From SIG452 sp045540295 (GTDB lineage: Bacteria; Bacillota; Clostridia; UMGS1840): a stretch of DNA of 64,000 nt. Of the stretch, positions 42,941 to 51,347 are shown piece after piece. A program made the position numbers and the translations under genes. Every line of letters starts with the position of its first letter. The first letter of the stretch is position 1. The stretch covers positions 122,290-186,289 of the forward strand of contig JAZQGY010000029.1 of assembly GCA_045540295.1 (NCBI GenBank). The letters run 5' to 3'. The notes under the pieces were generated by a model, which saw only the letters and a program-made list of their open reading frames with translations, was not told where the DNA came from and did no database searches.

Positions 42941-43882
42941 ATGAAGACAGAAAATAAGTCCTTATTAACCAATCCGTTTGTTCTTGCAGTGATTGCATGT
43001 TTTTGTTGTGCTTTGTGGGGAAGTGCTACACCGTTTATTAAAATTGGTTCGAAATTAATGTTGAATGACGGTTCCGTTGCTTCTACAATGTTGTTTGCAG
43101 GCATCCGTTTTTTTCTTGCCGGTGTTATCGTGATTATTTACGATAGCATTGCACATAGAAAAATTATTTATCCAAAAACCAATAATCTGATAAAAATTGC
43201 TTGGGTTGCATTGTTTCAAACAGTCATTCAATATGTCTTCTTCTATATTGGAGTAGCTAACACGACTGCCGTTAAAGCAACTCTTACCACAGGGTGCGGC
43301 AGTTTTTCCGCAATTTTGGTGGCAACATTGATTTTTCGTTCGGAAAAATTGACCTTAAAAAAAGTGATAGCGTGTCTAATTGGTTTTCTTGGCATTATTT
43401 TGGTTCATTTTGACGGAATGGATTGGAATATGAACTTTTTCGGAGATGGTTTCGTCTTTCTTTCCACTGTGTCTTATGGGGTGTCTTCCTCTTTGATGAA
43501 ACGGTATTCTGATGTGGAAGAACCTTCTGTAATCAGCGGTTACCAATTTTTGATTGGCGGATTACTGATGACGGTTATCGGTATGGTGACCGGTGGAAAG
43601 GTTGTGGTGGAAGGCGTTACGGCTTGGAGTATTCTATTGTATCTGGCGTTGCTGTCAGCCGTGGCGTATACCCTTTGGGGTATTCTTTTGAAACATAATC
43701 CGCTTTCTAAAGTTGCTGTGTATGGCTTTGCGATTCCTGTTTTTGGAGTGCTGTTATCACAGTGGATTTTATCAGAGCAGAGCAATGTACCGCAACTTCG
43801 GTTGTATTGTGCGCTGCTTTTGATAAGTATCGGTGTTTACATTTTAAACCGTCCTTCCAAGAAAAACACATCTTTAAAATGA
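42941..43882 (+). CDS. EamA/DMT-family transporter
   Basis: The 313-residue membrane protein has ten predicted helices in two EamA repeats (AVIACFCCALWGSATPFIKI; VIACLIGFLGIILVHFDGMD). The drug/metabolite transporter superfamily exports or imports metabolites such as amino acids; the substrate is unknown. The RBS is weak, and with the close BIG2 gene upstream, translation may be coupled or low. Confidence 0.88.
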   Translation: MKTENKSLLTNPFVLAVIACFCCALWGSATPFIKIGSKLMLNDGSVASTMLFAGIRFFLAGVIVIIYDSIAHRKIIYPKTNNLIKIAWVALFQTVIQYVFFYIGVANTTAVKATLTTGCGSFSAILVATLIFRSEKLTLKKVIACLIGFLGIILVHFDGMDWNMNFFGDGFVFLSTVSYGVSSSLMKRYSDVEEPSVISGYQFLIGGLLMTVIGMVTGGKVVVEGVTAWSILLYLALLSAVAYTLWGILLKHNPLSKVAVYGFAIPVFGVLLSQWILSEQSNVPQLRLYCALLLISIGVYILNRPSKKNTSLK

Positions 43883-43893
43883 TTTATCTGTGT

Positions 43894-43934
43894 AAAAAAA
43901 TGCTGCCAACAATAGTGGTTGGCAGCATTTTTTT
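43894..43934. terminator. Bidirectional terminator between EamA and E2-like genes
   Basis: A 17-bp stem (43894-43910 with 43918-43934) with A7 and T7 flanks separates the two converging genes. Confidence 0.93.
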
Positions 43935-43942
43935 CGCAATAT

Positions 43943-44809
43943 TTACTTGATATCTTCTACGATTGTTTGGGGAGCAACATCCAATTCTTCGGGATGTTCC
44001 AAAAGTCGTTGGAAACGCTTAAACGCTCTGGAAAAATAATGCCCGTCACAAATTCGCTCATCCAAGGTTAACACAAAATCCATGTAGCGATGTTTTTCCA
44101 TTTCCCCGTGACGGTTTAATTCGCATTTGCTGTATTTTTTTCCTATTGCAAGGAACAGAGGCATATTTCCAAATTCATACAGATGATGTCGGACGGGCCC
44201 AATTCCTAAAGATCCCAGATTGGTAATAAAAATAGATCCGTGGAATGGGCTTAGCTTTGTGAGAAAGCGGGGGAGAAGCTTGAAATAGTCCAACAGTTTT
44301 AGCAGCCAGACGATAAATTTCAAAATTACACTTGGCATTCCCACAAGAATTCTTGCTGCGAAATCCATGTCGTTCTGGTCGCCTTCCTGACGGTTTTCCT
44401 CCAGTAAAACTTTTAGCTTTTCATATACTGTGTTGGCAGTATCTTCAGGGGTTAAGAATAGTTTTACAACAGTTTCAGGAGCATTCAGGCTCATTTCTTT
44501 TTTGATGGTTAGACAGATTTCAATGCCGTTTCTTGCATAAAGACGTTGACCGCGAACAAAACGGTTTAATCCGGGCAATTCAGAAATTACCCGAACATAC
44601 GATGCCATAAATACATGCATCATACCAAATCCGGCAAGTCCTTCCTCTCTTTTTTTACGGATATACTGTTCACTTTTTGTGATTTCAACTGCGGAAGAAT
44701 AACTGTTAGACGCTGCATTTCGGTCGGGCATAATATATAGCGCCACAGAATCCATCGGGGCTCTGCTTTTAATTTTTCTTCCTTCTTTTTTACTGATTTT
44801 TTTGCCCAT
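43943..44809 (-). CDS. E2-like (2-oxoacid dehydrogenase acyltransferase fold) protein without lipoyl domain
   Basis: The 288-residue protein matches the trimeric CAT/E2 acyltransferase fold, with FITNLGSLGIGPVRHHLYEF and the C-terminal DERICDGHYFSRAFKRF, but has no lipoyl or subunit-binding domain. The E2 active-site motif is normally DHRxxDG; here the histidine position is glutamate (DERICDG), so classic acyl transfer is doubtful. No dehydrogenase genes are nearby. A lysine-rich N-terminus (GKKISKKEGRKIKSRAP) precedes the domain. Role unknown. It has its own divergent promoter. Confidence 0.75.
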   Translation of the reverse strand: MGKKISKKEGRKIKSRAPMDSVALYIMPDRNAASNSYSSAVEITKSEQYIRKKREEGLAGFGMMHVFMASYVRVISELPGLNRFVRGQRLYARNGIEICLTIKKEMSLNAPETVVKLFLTPEDTANTVYEKLKVLLEENRQEGDQNDMDFAARILVGMPSVILKFIVWLLKLLDYFKLLPRFLTKLSPFHGSIFITNLGSLGIGPVRHHLYEFGNMPLFLAIGKKYSKCELNRHGEMEKHRYMDFVLTLDERICDGHYFSRAFKRFQRLLEHPEELDVAPQTIVEDIK

Positions 44810-44850
44810 GTATTGTTACCTCGTAAATGGTTTATGAAGAATCTGTGAAC

Positions 44851-44879
44851 ATTATAGCATAAACAATTACAAAATACAA
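44851..44879 (-). promoter_or_regulatory. Promoter of the E2-like gene
   Basis: On minus: TTGTAT (44879-44874), 17 bp, TATAAT (44856-44851). Confidence 0.7.
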
Positions 44880-44953
44880 CAAAAAACAATAAAAAAATTA
44901 ATTTTTATACATTTTCTGAGGTTTGTTATGCCGTCAAATCCCATGAAAAAAGG

Positions 44954-44982
44954 TTGACAAAAAACGACAGATGGTATATAAT
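44954..44982 (+). promoter_or_regulatory. Promoter of the first NSS transporter
   Basis: Consensus TTGACA (44954-44959), 17 bp, TATAAT (44977-44982). Confidence 0.88.
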
Positions 44983-45028
44983 ATGATAGTTATATTTTAG
45001 AAGAATGGTTGTCAGGAGGACTTGTCTT

Positions 45029-46447
45029 ATGGCAAATGAAAAGAGAAGCAGCTTTACCGGAAAACTCGGCTTTGTCATGGCTGCTGCAGGTTCTGCAGTA
45101 GGTCTTGGTAATATCTGGAGATTTCCGTATCTTGCTGCAAAATACGGCGGCGGTATTTTTCTGTTGGTATATTTAATTCTGGCAGTTACTTTTGGCTTTG
45201 CGTTGATGACTGCAGAAATCGCCATTGGCAGAAAAACCGGTTTAAGTGCGATTGGAGCATTTCGTAAATTAGATAAACGTTACACATTTGTCGGATATCT
45301 TGCAGCAATTGTTCCGATGATTATTTTGCCCTATTATTCTGTAATCGGTGGATGGGTAACAAAGTATTTATACACTTTTCTTACAGGCGGGATGATGCAA
45401 GCGGCAAACCCCGGCAATTCAGGAATCATTTTTGACGGTTGGTTTTCTATTCAAACTACAGAAGCCGTACCCGGCTTTTTTACTCAGTTTATCGGAGGTT
45501 CTGCCGAATCTGTTGGTTGGTTCTTCCTGTTTATTGCGGCAACTGCCCTGATTGTAATGTGCGGTGTAGACAAGGGAGTTGAAAAAGTCAGCAAAGTAAT
45601 GATGCCGATTTTAATTGTACTATCTGTTTTCATTGCAATTTATTCCTTGTGTATGCCCGGTGCGATGGGTGGCTTTTTGTATTATATTACACCGAACTTC
45701 GCTGATTTCTCTGTCACTACTGTTTTGGCGGCAATGGGACAATTGTTCTATTCTATGTCTCTTGCTATGGGGATTATGATTACTTACGGTTCCTATATGA
45801 AAAAAGATGTTAGCATTGAATCCTCTGTCTCCCAGATTGAATTTTTTGATACCGGCATCGCATTTATTGCAGGCATGATGATTGTTCCGGCTGTTTTTGC
45901 ATTTTCCAATGGAAACTTGGCTGCAATGAATAAAGGAGCAGGTTTAATGTTTATCACCTTACCTCAGGTATTTCAGACTATACCGTTTGGAGATATTATT
46001 GGTGCAGCATTCTTCCTGATGGTGTTATTTGCAGCGTTAACTTCTTCTATTTCTTTGATGGAAACTGTGGTTTCCATTGTTTGCGATAAAATGAAGTTAA
46101 AGAGAATTCCCGCATGTTTGGTGGTTTTCGGAGTATCTTTGTTGCTTGGTATTCCTTCTGCACTTGGAAGCAATTTGTGGAGTTCTGTAAAAATTATCGG
46201 AATGGAATTCTTAGATTTCTTTGACTTTATCAGTAACAGTGTACTGATGCCGATTGTAGCATTGTTAACCTGTATTTTTATCGGTTATGTATTAAAGCCG
46301 AAAACAGTTATCGAAGAAGTAGAATCTTGCGGTAAATTTAAACGGAAAAAGCTGTTTTCTGTTATGATTAAATATATTGCTCCCATTTTTATTGTGTTGA
46401 TTTTAGCTTTCTCTGTGTTGGAAGCTCTTAAAATTTTAAAAATTTAA
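45029..46447 (+). CDS. Neurotransmitter:sodium symporter (NSS/SNF) family transporter
   Basis: The 472-residue, roughly 11-helix sodium-coupled symporter of the LeuT fold probably imports an amino acid. It has the family signature AAAGSAVGLGNIWRFPYLAAK in helix 1 (sodium- and substrate-binding) and a helix 6 region FYSMSLAMGIMITYGSY. ATG 45029 follows AGGAGGA with 8-nt spacing. It has its own promoter and terminator just upstream of the hdr cluster. A second NSS gene (58476) lies beyond that cluster. Confidence 0.93.
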   Translation: MANEKRSSFTGKLGFVMAAAGSAVGLGNIWRFPYLAAKYGGGIFLLVYLILAVTFGFALMTAEIAIGRKTGLSAIGAFRKLDKRYTFVGYLAAIVPMIILPYYSVIGGWVTKYLYTFLTGGMMQAANPGNSGIIFDGWFSIQTTEAVPGFFTQFIGGSAESVGWFFLFIAATALIVMCGVDKGVEKVSKVMMPILIVLSVFIAIYSLCMPGAMGGFLYYITPNFADFSVTTVLAAMGQLFYSMSLAMGIMITYGSYMKKDVSIESSVSQIEFFDTGIAFIAGMMIVPAVFAFSNGNLAAMNKGAGLMFITLPQVFQTIPFGDIIGAAFFLMVLFAALTSSISLMETVVSIVCDKMKLKRIPACLVVFGVSLLLGIPSALGSNLWSSVKIIGMEFLDFFDFISNSVLMPIVALLTCIFIGYVLKPKTVIEEVESCGKFKRKKLFSVMIKYIAPIFIVLILAFSVLEALKILKI

Positions 46448-46458
46448 TGTTCTGTCTC

Positions 46459-46498
46459 AATGCACCTCCTTGTCTTCGGACAGGGAAGTGCATTTTTT
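46459..46498 (+). terminator. Terminator after the first NSS gene
   Basis: A 16-bp stem with mismatches (AATGCACCTCCTTGTC with its partner) capped by a stable C(UUCG)G tetraloop, then a T-run. Confidence 0.9.
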
Positions 46499-46613
46499 GT
46501 CCCGATTATTTTTTAAAATTATTCAAATTACCATATTACAATTCAACTGTAATTTAGAAAATTGTGCAAATTATGGAAAATCAAAAAAAAATCGAAAAAA
46601 TACGAAAAATAAC

Positions 46614-46642
46614 TTGTGCAATAAATATGTTTATGTTATAAT
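46614..46642 (+). promoter_or_regulatory. Promoter of the hdr-flx-frd-like cluster
   Basis: TTGTGC (46614-46619), 17 bp, TATAAT (46637-46642). The -35 is weak. The leader to the hdrB-like start is about 130 nt, with a possible long-range pairing CTGGTT (46670-46675) / AACCAG (46748-46753). I see no known riboswitch in it. Confidence 0.6.
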
Positions 46643-46684
46643 AATCTAGATATTATATGATACAAGGGTCTGGTTTAAATTATT

Positions 46685-46702
46685 TTGTTATTTTTTTAAC
46701 GA
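46685..46702 (+). promoter_or_regulatory. Candidate Rex (NADH-sensing repressor) operator
   Basis: TTGTTATTTTTTTAACGA matches the clostridial Rex pattern TTGTTAA-N4-TTAACAA with two mismatches. It lies about 43 bp after the -10 box, where a bound repressor could act as a roadblock. No rex gene is in the window. Confidence 0.4.
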
Positions 46703-46781
46703 AGTTAGCGTAAATCTAAAGTAGGATCATTTCGTATTATCGTAAGGAACCAGCATTACAAAAGGAAAGGAAACCATTAGT

Positions 46782-47576
46782 ATGAAATACAGTTACTATC
46801 CCGGATGCACCTTGAAAAATAAAGCGAAAGCTTTGGACGAATATGCCAGAAAATGTGCTGAAATTCTTGGCTTCACGTTGGAAGAGATTAAGGATTGGCA
46901 ATGTTGTGGTGGTGTTTATCCGTTAGGAAATGATGAAATTGCAACAAAGTTATCTTCTGTTCGTGCTTTAAATGATGCCAAAGAAAAAGGGCAAGAATTG
47001 GTAACTGTGTGTTCTGCCTGTCATCACGTGTTAAAGCGTGTGAATGATGATATGGCAAATGTACAAGATATCAGAACTCGTGCCAATAATTATATGAATC
47101 TTTCTGAGCCTTATGGTGGTGAAACGACCGTTCTTCATTATTTAGAAGTGCTTCGTGACAGAATCGGTTTTGATAAATTAAAAGAAAAAGTGACAAATCC
47201 TTTAACCGGCAGAAAAATAGGTGCCTACTATGGATGCTTGTTGCTTCGTCCGGGAAAAATTATGGCATTTGATAATCCTGAAAATCCCAGTATTATGGAA
47301 GACTTTATTCGTGCACTTGGTGCTGAAGCTGTGATTTATCCATACCGCAATGAATGTTGCGGCGGATATATTTCCCTAAAAGAAAAAGATATGGCAAAAT
47401 CCATGTGCGATAAAATTTCCGAAAATGCAAAAGGCTTTGGAGCAGACTGTTTAATTACTGCCTGTCCGCTTTGTATGTATAACTTGAATCAATCAACGAA
47501 AGAATTACCCGTTTACTATTTCACCGAGCTTTTAGCGGAAGCTCTGGGAATCAAAGAGGAGGCAAACGAGGAATGA
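46782..47576 (+). CDS. hdrB: Heterodisulfide reductase subunit B-like protein
   Basis: The 264-residue protein has both cysteine-rich CCG domains complete: DWQCCGGVYPLG with CSACHHVLK, and NECCGGYISL with CPLCMYNL, each preceded by its lone cysteine (YYPGCTLKNK; YYGCLLLRPG). In methanogen HdrB these hold two noncubane [4Fe-4S] clusters that reduce a disulfide. Bacteria lack CoM-S-S-CoB, so the acceptor here is unknown. It overlaps hdrC by ATGA and is the first gene of the cluster. It is cytoplasmic, as there is no membrane segment. Confidence 0.92.
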   Translation: MKYSYYPGCTLKNKAKALDEYARKCAEILGFTLEEIKDWQCCGGVYPLGNDEIATKLSSVRALNDAKEKGQELVTVCSACHHVLKRVNDDMANVQDIRTRANNYMNLSEPYGGETTVLHYLEVLRDRIGFDKLKEKVTNPLTGRKIGAYYGCLLLRPGKIMAFDNPENPSIMEDFIRALGAEAVIYPYRNECCGGYISLKEKDMAKSMCDKISENAKGFGADCLITACPLCMYNLNQSTKELPVYYFTELLAEALGIKEEANEE

Positions 47577-47959
47577 GTCACAGAAACTATGCTGAAAAAA
47601 TTAAAGAAATCAGCGGAGTGAATCCGTATAAGTGTATGAAATGCGGCAAATGCTCAGCTACTTGCCCGTCCTATGATGAAATGGACATTAAACCCCATCA
47701 GTTTGTAACCTATGTGCAAAACGGAGAAATTGATGCACTGGCAAATTCCAAATCCTTATGGAAATGTTTATCCTGCTTTGCCTGTGTGGAACGCTGTCCC
47801 AGAGATGTAAAACCCGGCAAACTGATTGATGCAGCCCGTCAGATTGTGGTTCGGGAACGTGGCGGTGATTACTTATCCGCAGATGAAATTCCCGCGTTGT
47901 TAGATGAAGAACTTCCCCAGCAGCTTTTGGTGAGTGCCTTCAGAAGATATAAGAGGTAG
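47573..47959 (+). CDS. hdrC: Heterodisulfide reductase subunit C-like ferredoxin
   Basis: The 128-residue protein has two [4Fe-4S] motifs (CMKCGKCSATCP and CLSCFACVERCP). HdrC wires HdrA to HdrB in the soluble HdrABC complex. Its start overlaps the hdrB stop (ATGA), indicating coupled translation, and hdrA begins within 10 nt. Length and motif spacing fit the family. Confidence 0.93.
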   Translation: MSHRNYAEKIKEISGVNPYKCMKCGKCSATCPSYDEMDIKPHQFVTYVQNGEIDALANSKSLWKCLSCFACVERCPRDVKPGKLIDAARQIVVRERGGDYLSADEIPALLDEELPQQLLVSAFRRYKR

Positions 47960-47968
47960 GTGAGTAGT

Positions 47969-49957
47969 ATGCAGAGAATCGGTGTTTTTGTTTGTCATTG
48001 CGGATCCAATATTGCCGCAACGGTAAATGTTGAAAAAGTTGTTGAAATTATCAAAAAGGAACCCGGCGTGTGTCATGCTGAGGATTATCCTTATATGTGT
48101 TCCGAAGCAGGTCAGATGAAAATTTTAGAAGCTGTTCGGGAAAAGAATTTAACCGGGATTGTAGTTTGTTCCTGCTCTCCCCGTATGCACGAAGCTACTT
48201 TCCGTAAGGCGGCAGAACGTGCAGGGTTAAACCCCTATATGGTGGAAATTGCCAACATCCGCGAGCATTGCTCCTGGATTCATAAAGATATGGAAGAAGC
48301 AACCGAAAAAGCTGTGATTTTGGCAAGAGCTGCGGTTGCTAAGGTGAATTTAAATACTCCTTTGCAGGCAGGAGAAAGCCGTGTGACCAAACGTGCGTTG
48401 GTAATCGGTGGCGGTATTGCCGGAATTCAGACTGCTTTGGATATTGCGGATGCAGGTTATGAAGTAGACATCGTGGAAAAAACTCCTTCCATCGGTGGAA
48501 GAATGTCTCAGCTTGATAAAACCTTCCCCACATTGGACTGCTCTGCTTGTATTTTAACCCCAAAAATGGTGGAAGCGGCAGCACACGATAAAATTAATAT
48601 CTACACCTATTCCGAAGTGGACAAAGTAACAGGGTTTGTGGGTGACTTTACAGTTGACATCCGTAAGAAAGCAAGAAGTGTTGACAGTAACAAATGTACC
48701 GGCTGCGGTGTTTGTCAGGAAAAATGTCCTTCCAAGAAATCCTTAAATGAATTTAATCGTGGCTTAAATACCAGAAGTGCCATCTACACTCCTTTTGCCC
48801 AGGCGATTCCCAACGTACCGGTTATCGACCGTGATGCTTGTATCAAGTTTAAAACCGGAAAATGCGGCGTTTGTGAAAAGGTTTGTCAGGCAGGTGCTAT
48901 TGATTACAATCAAAAAGACGAAATTATCACAGAAAAATACGGTGCAATCGTGGTTGCTACCGGTTTTGATACCATTAAATTAGATAACTATGATGAATAT
49001 GCTTATAATCAGAGCAAGGACGTTATCACATCTTTAGAGCTGGAACGTATTATGAACGCTGCTGGCCCTACCAAAGGTCACTTAGAGCGTTTATCCGACG
49101 GAAAAGCTCCCAAGGAAATGGTGTTCATTCAGTGTGTGGGTAGCCGTTGCTCCGATCACAGAGGCAAAAGCTACTGTTCCAAGATCTGCTGTATGTATAC
49201 AGCAAAACACGCAATGCTTATCCGTGATAAATATCCTGATGTGAATGTAACCGTGTTTTATATTGATGTTCGTACTCCCGGTAAAAACTTTGACGAGTTT
49301 TACAGACGTGCCGTGGAAGAATACGGCGTGAATTACGTAAAAGGTCAGGTAGGTAAAGTTGCACCCCTTCCAAACGGAAAACTGTTGGTGCAGGGATCTG
49401 ACTTATTAGATAACAAACAGATTTTAAAAGAAGCAGATATGGTGGTGTTAGCAACCGCTATTGAACCGGAAGCATCTGTTCGTCAGATTGCAACGATGCT
49501 TACGGCAAGTATTGATACCAATAACTTCTTAACGGAAGCTCATCCTAAGCTCCGTCCTGTGGAATCTCCCACAGCAGGGGTGTTCTTATCCGGTGTTTGT
49601 CAGGGACCTAAAGATATTCCTGAAACGGTTGCTCAGGCTGGTGCCGCAGCAGTAAAAGCTATCGGTCTGTTAGCAAAAGACAAACTAACTACCAATCCTT
49701 GTACTGCAAAAGCAGATGAACTTCTTTGTAACGGTTGCTCTCAGTGTGCAAATGTTTGTCCCTACGGTGCAATCACTTATTTGGATAAAGAAGTAAATGA
49801 TCACGGAATCCGTGAAGTAAGAAGAGTGGCTCAGGTGAATAATGCACTCTGTCAGGGCTGCGGTGCTTGTACCGTAACCTGTCCGTCCGGTGCGATGGAC
49901 TTGCAGGGCTTCTCCAACAGACAAATTATTGCGGAGGTGGATGCAATATGCCGTTAA
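47969..49957 (+). CDS. hdrA: Heterodisulfide reductase subunit A-like flavoprotein (electron-bifurcating core)
   Basis: HdrA carries the FAD that splits electron pairs in HdrABC complexes. The 662-residue protein has an N-terminal cysteine region (FVCHCGSN; CSCSPRMHE), FAD motif VIGGGIAGIQTALDIADAGY with GGRMSQLDKTFPTLDCSAC, inserted [4Fe-4S] motifs (CTGCGVCQEKCP; CGVCEKVCQ), and C-terminal ferredoxin motifs CNGCSQCANVCP and CQGCGACTVTCP. That is the full-length architecture (about 655 in methanogens). ATG 47969 is preferred (AGGTGA 5 nt upstream); GTG 47960 is possible. It overlaps the mvhD-like gene by 10 nt. Confidence 0.95.
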   Translation: MQRIGVFVCHCGSNIAATVNVEKVVEIIKKEPGVCHAEDYPYMCSEAGQMKILEAVREKNLTGIVVCSCSPRMHEATFRKAAERAGLNPYMVEIANIREHCSWIHKDMEEATEKAVILARAAVAKVNLNTPLQAGESRVTKRALVIGGGIAGIQTALDIADAGYEVDIVEKTPSIGGRMSQLDKTFPTLDCSACILTPKMVEAAAHDKINIYTYSEVDKVTGFVGDFTVDIRKKARSVDSNKCTGCGVCQEKCPSKKSLNEFNRGLNTRSAIYTPFAQAIPNVPVIDRDACIKFKTGKCGVCEKVCQAGAIDYNQKDEIITEKYGAIVVATGFDTIKLDNYDEYAYNQSKDVITSLELERIMNAAGPTKGHLERLSDGKAPKEMVFIQCVGSRCSDHRGKSYCSKICCMYTAKHAMLIRDKYPDVNVTVFYIDVRTPGKNFDEFYRRAVEEYGVNYVKGQVGKVAPLPNGKLLVQGSDLLDNKQILKEADMVVLATAIEPEASVRQIATMLTASIDTNNFLTEAHPKLRPVESPTAGVFLSGVCQGPKDIPETVAQAGAAAVKAIGLLAKDKLTTNPCTAKADELLCNGCSQCANVCPYGAITYLDKEVNDHGIREVRRVAQVNNALCQGCGACTVTCPSGAMDLQGFSNRQIIAEVDAICR

Positions 49958-50388
49958 ATGAAAATGAATTCAGACCCAAAATTGTTGCATTTTGCTGTAA
50001 CTGGTGTAGCTATGCCGGTGCAGACTTGGCAGGTAGCAGCCGTCTCTCGTATCCTGCGGATGTCAAAATCATTAAAGTACCTTGTTCCTGCCGTGTAAAT
50101 CCTATGTTTATTCTGCGTGCATTTGAAAAAGGTGCCGACGGGGTTATCATTTGCGGATGCCATCCCGGAGACTGTCATTATTCTACCGGGAATTACTATG
50201 CACGTCGCCGTATGACCTTGCTGTTTTCCATGCTGGAATATTTAGGCATTGAAAAGGGCAGAACCCGTGTGGAATGGGTTTCTGCGGCAGAAGGTGTGAA
50301 ATTCTCTCAGACGATGAATGAATTTGTGGAAACCATTCGTTCTCTGGGTAAAAATGTGAGATTGGGGGATTTACGATGCAAGAATTAG
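49948..50388 (+). CDS. mvhD: MvhD/FlxD-like [2Fe-2S] subunit
   Basis: The 146-residue protein has the MvhD pattern FCCNWCSYAGAD, KVPCSCRV and CGCHPGDCHY. In methanogens MvhD delivers electrons from a hydrogenase to HdrA; FlxD does the same from an NADH dehydrogenase module. No hydrogenase is present here, so the FlxD role is favoured. ATG 49948 has GGAGGTGG upstream and overlaps hdrA. It overlaps the next gene by 13 nt. Confidence 0.93.
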   Translation: MPLNENEFRPKIVAFCCNWCSYAGADLAGSSRLSYPADVKIIKVPCSCRVNPMFILRAFEKGADGVIICGCHPGDCHYSTGNYYARRRMTLLFSMLEYLGIEKGRTRVEWVSAAEGVKFSQTMNEFVETIRSLGKNVRLGDLRCKN

Positions 50389-51344
50389 TAAAACGTGCAG
50401 CCGAGCTTTTAAAAGACGGCACCGTTGCCCGTGTGCTTGGTTGGAAAATCGGCGATCTTCCCTATAATCCGGAACCGGCATTTTTTGAAAGTGTAGAATC
50501 TTTATCCGATTTTGTATATAATGCTTTTTGCGGTGCAAACTTAAGCAAATATATGATTGAAGCCTCCAAAAAAGACGGCAAAACCTTAGTATTTTTAAAG
50601 CCTTGTGATTCCTATAGCTTTAACCAACTGTTAAAAGAACACCGTGTTGACCGTGATAAGGCATATATCATCGGTGTTGGGTGCAAAGGAAAATTGGATA
50701 TTGAAAACATCAGAAAGCAGGGCATCAAGGGAATTGAAGCTATTCAAGGCATCGAGATGAGTGATGTTTGCGATACTTTAAAAATCTCCACCGTATATGG
50801 TGACAAAACCTGTTCCTATGATGATGCAATGCTTTCTCGTTGTCACTCCTGCAAAGGCAAAGAACACGTGATTTTTGACGAACAGATTGGTGAATCCCGT
50901 GATACTGCAACTCTGGACAGATTCTCCGAAGTGGAAGCCATCGAAAAAATGTCTCCCATAGAAAAATTTGAATTTTTCCGCAAGGAACTGTCTAAATGTA
51001 TCCGTTGCAATGCTTGCAGAAATGTTTGTCCTGCCTGCAGTTGCAGAAAATGTGTGTTTGACAGTGACAAATTTGACAGTGCTCAGAAAGCCAACGTGGA
51101 CACCTTCCAGGAAAATATGTTCCATATTATCCGTGCGTTCCATGTAGCCGGCAGATGTACTGACTGTGGAGAATGTAGTCGTGTTTGCCCTCAGGGTATT
51201 CCGCTTCATTTGTTTAACCGTAAATTCATCAAAGATATCAACGATTTTTACGGTGATTATACCGCAGGGGAAGATATCAACAATGAGGCTCCTTTAACTC
51301 ACTTTGAGTTTTCCGATAGAGAGCCTAACGAAGAAAGGGGATAA
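50376..51344 (+). CDS. [4Fe-4S] dicluster electron-transfer subunit, FlxC/FrhB-like
   Basis: The 322-residue protein has an N-terminal part resembling F420-hydrogenase beta-type proteins (VFLKPCDSYSFNQLL, IIGVGCKGK) plus a CHSCKG site, and C-terminal ferredoxin motifs CIRCNACRNVCPACSCRKC and CTDCGECSRVCP. It fits one of the two iron-sulfur subunits of FlxABCD-HdrABC complexes, carrying electrons between the flavin subunit and MvhD/HdrA. The FlxB versus FlxC assignment is my guess from order. RBS GGGGGA; translationally coupled to its neighbours. Confidence 0.82.
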   Translation: MQELVKRAAELLKDGTVARVLGWKIGDLPYNPEPAFFESVESLSDFVYNAFCGANLSKYMIEASKKDGKTLVFLKPCDSYSFNQLLKEHRVDRDKAYIIGVGCKGKLDIENIRKQGIKGIEAIQGIEMSDVCDTLKISTVYGDKTCSYDDAMLSRCHSCKGKEHVIFDEQIGESRDTATLDRFSEVEAIEKMSPIEKFEFFRKELSKCIRCNACRNVCPACSCRKCVFDSDKFDSAQKANVDTFQENMFHIIRAFHVAGRCTDCGECSRVCPQGIPLHLFNRKFIKDINDFYGDYTAGEDINNEAPLTHFEFSDREPNEERG

Positions 51345-51347
51345 TGT

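Noticed and set aside
42607..43104. 165-residue open frame on minus over the BIG2 and EamA starts
   Set aside because: It overlaps two promoter-supported plus-strand genes and shows no domain.
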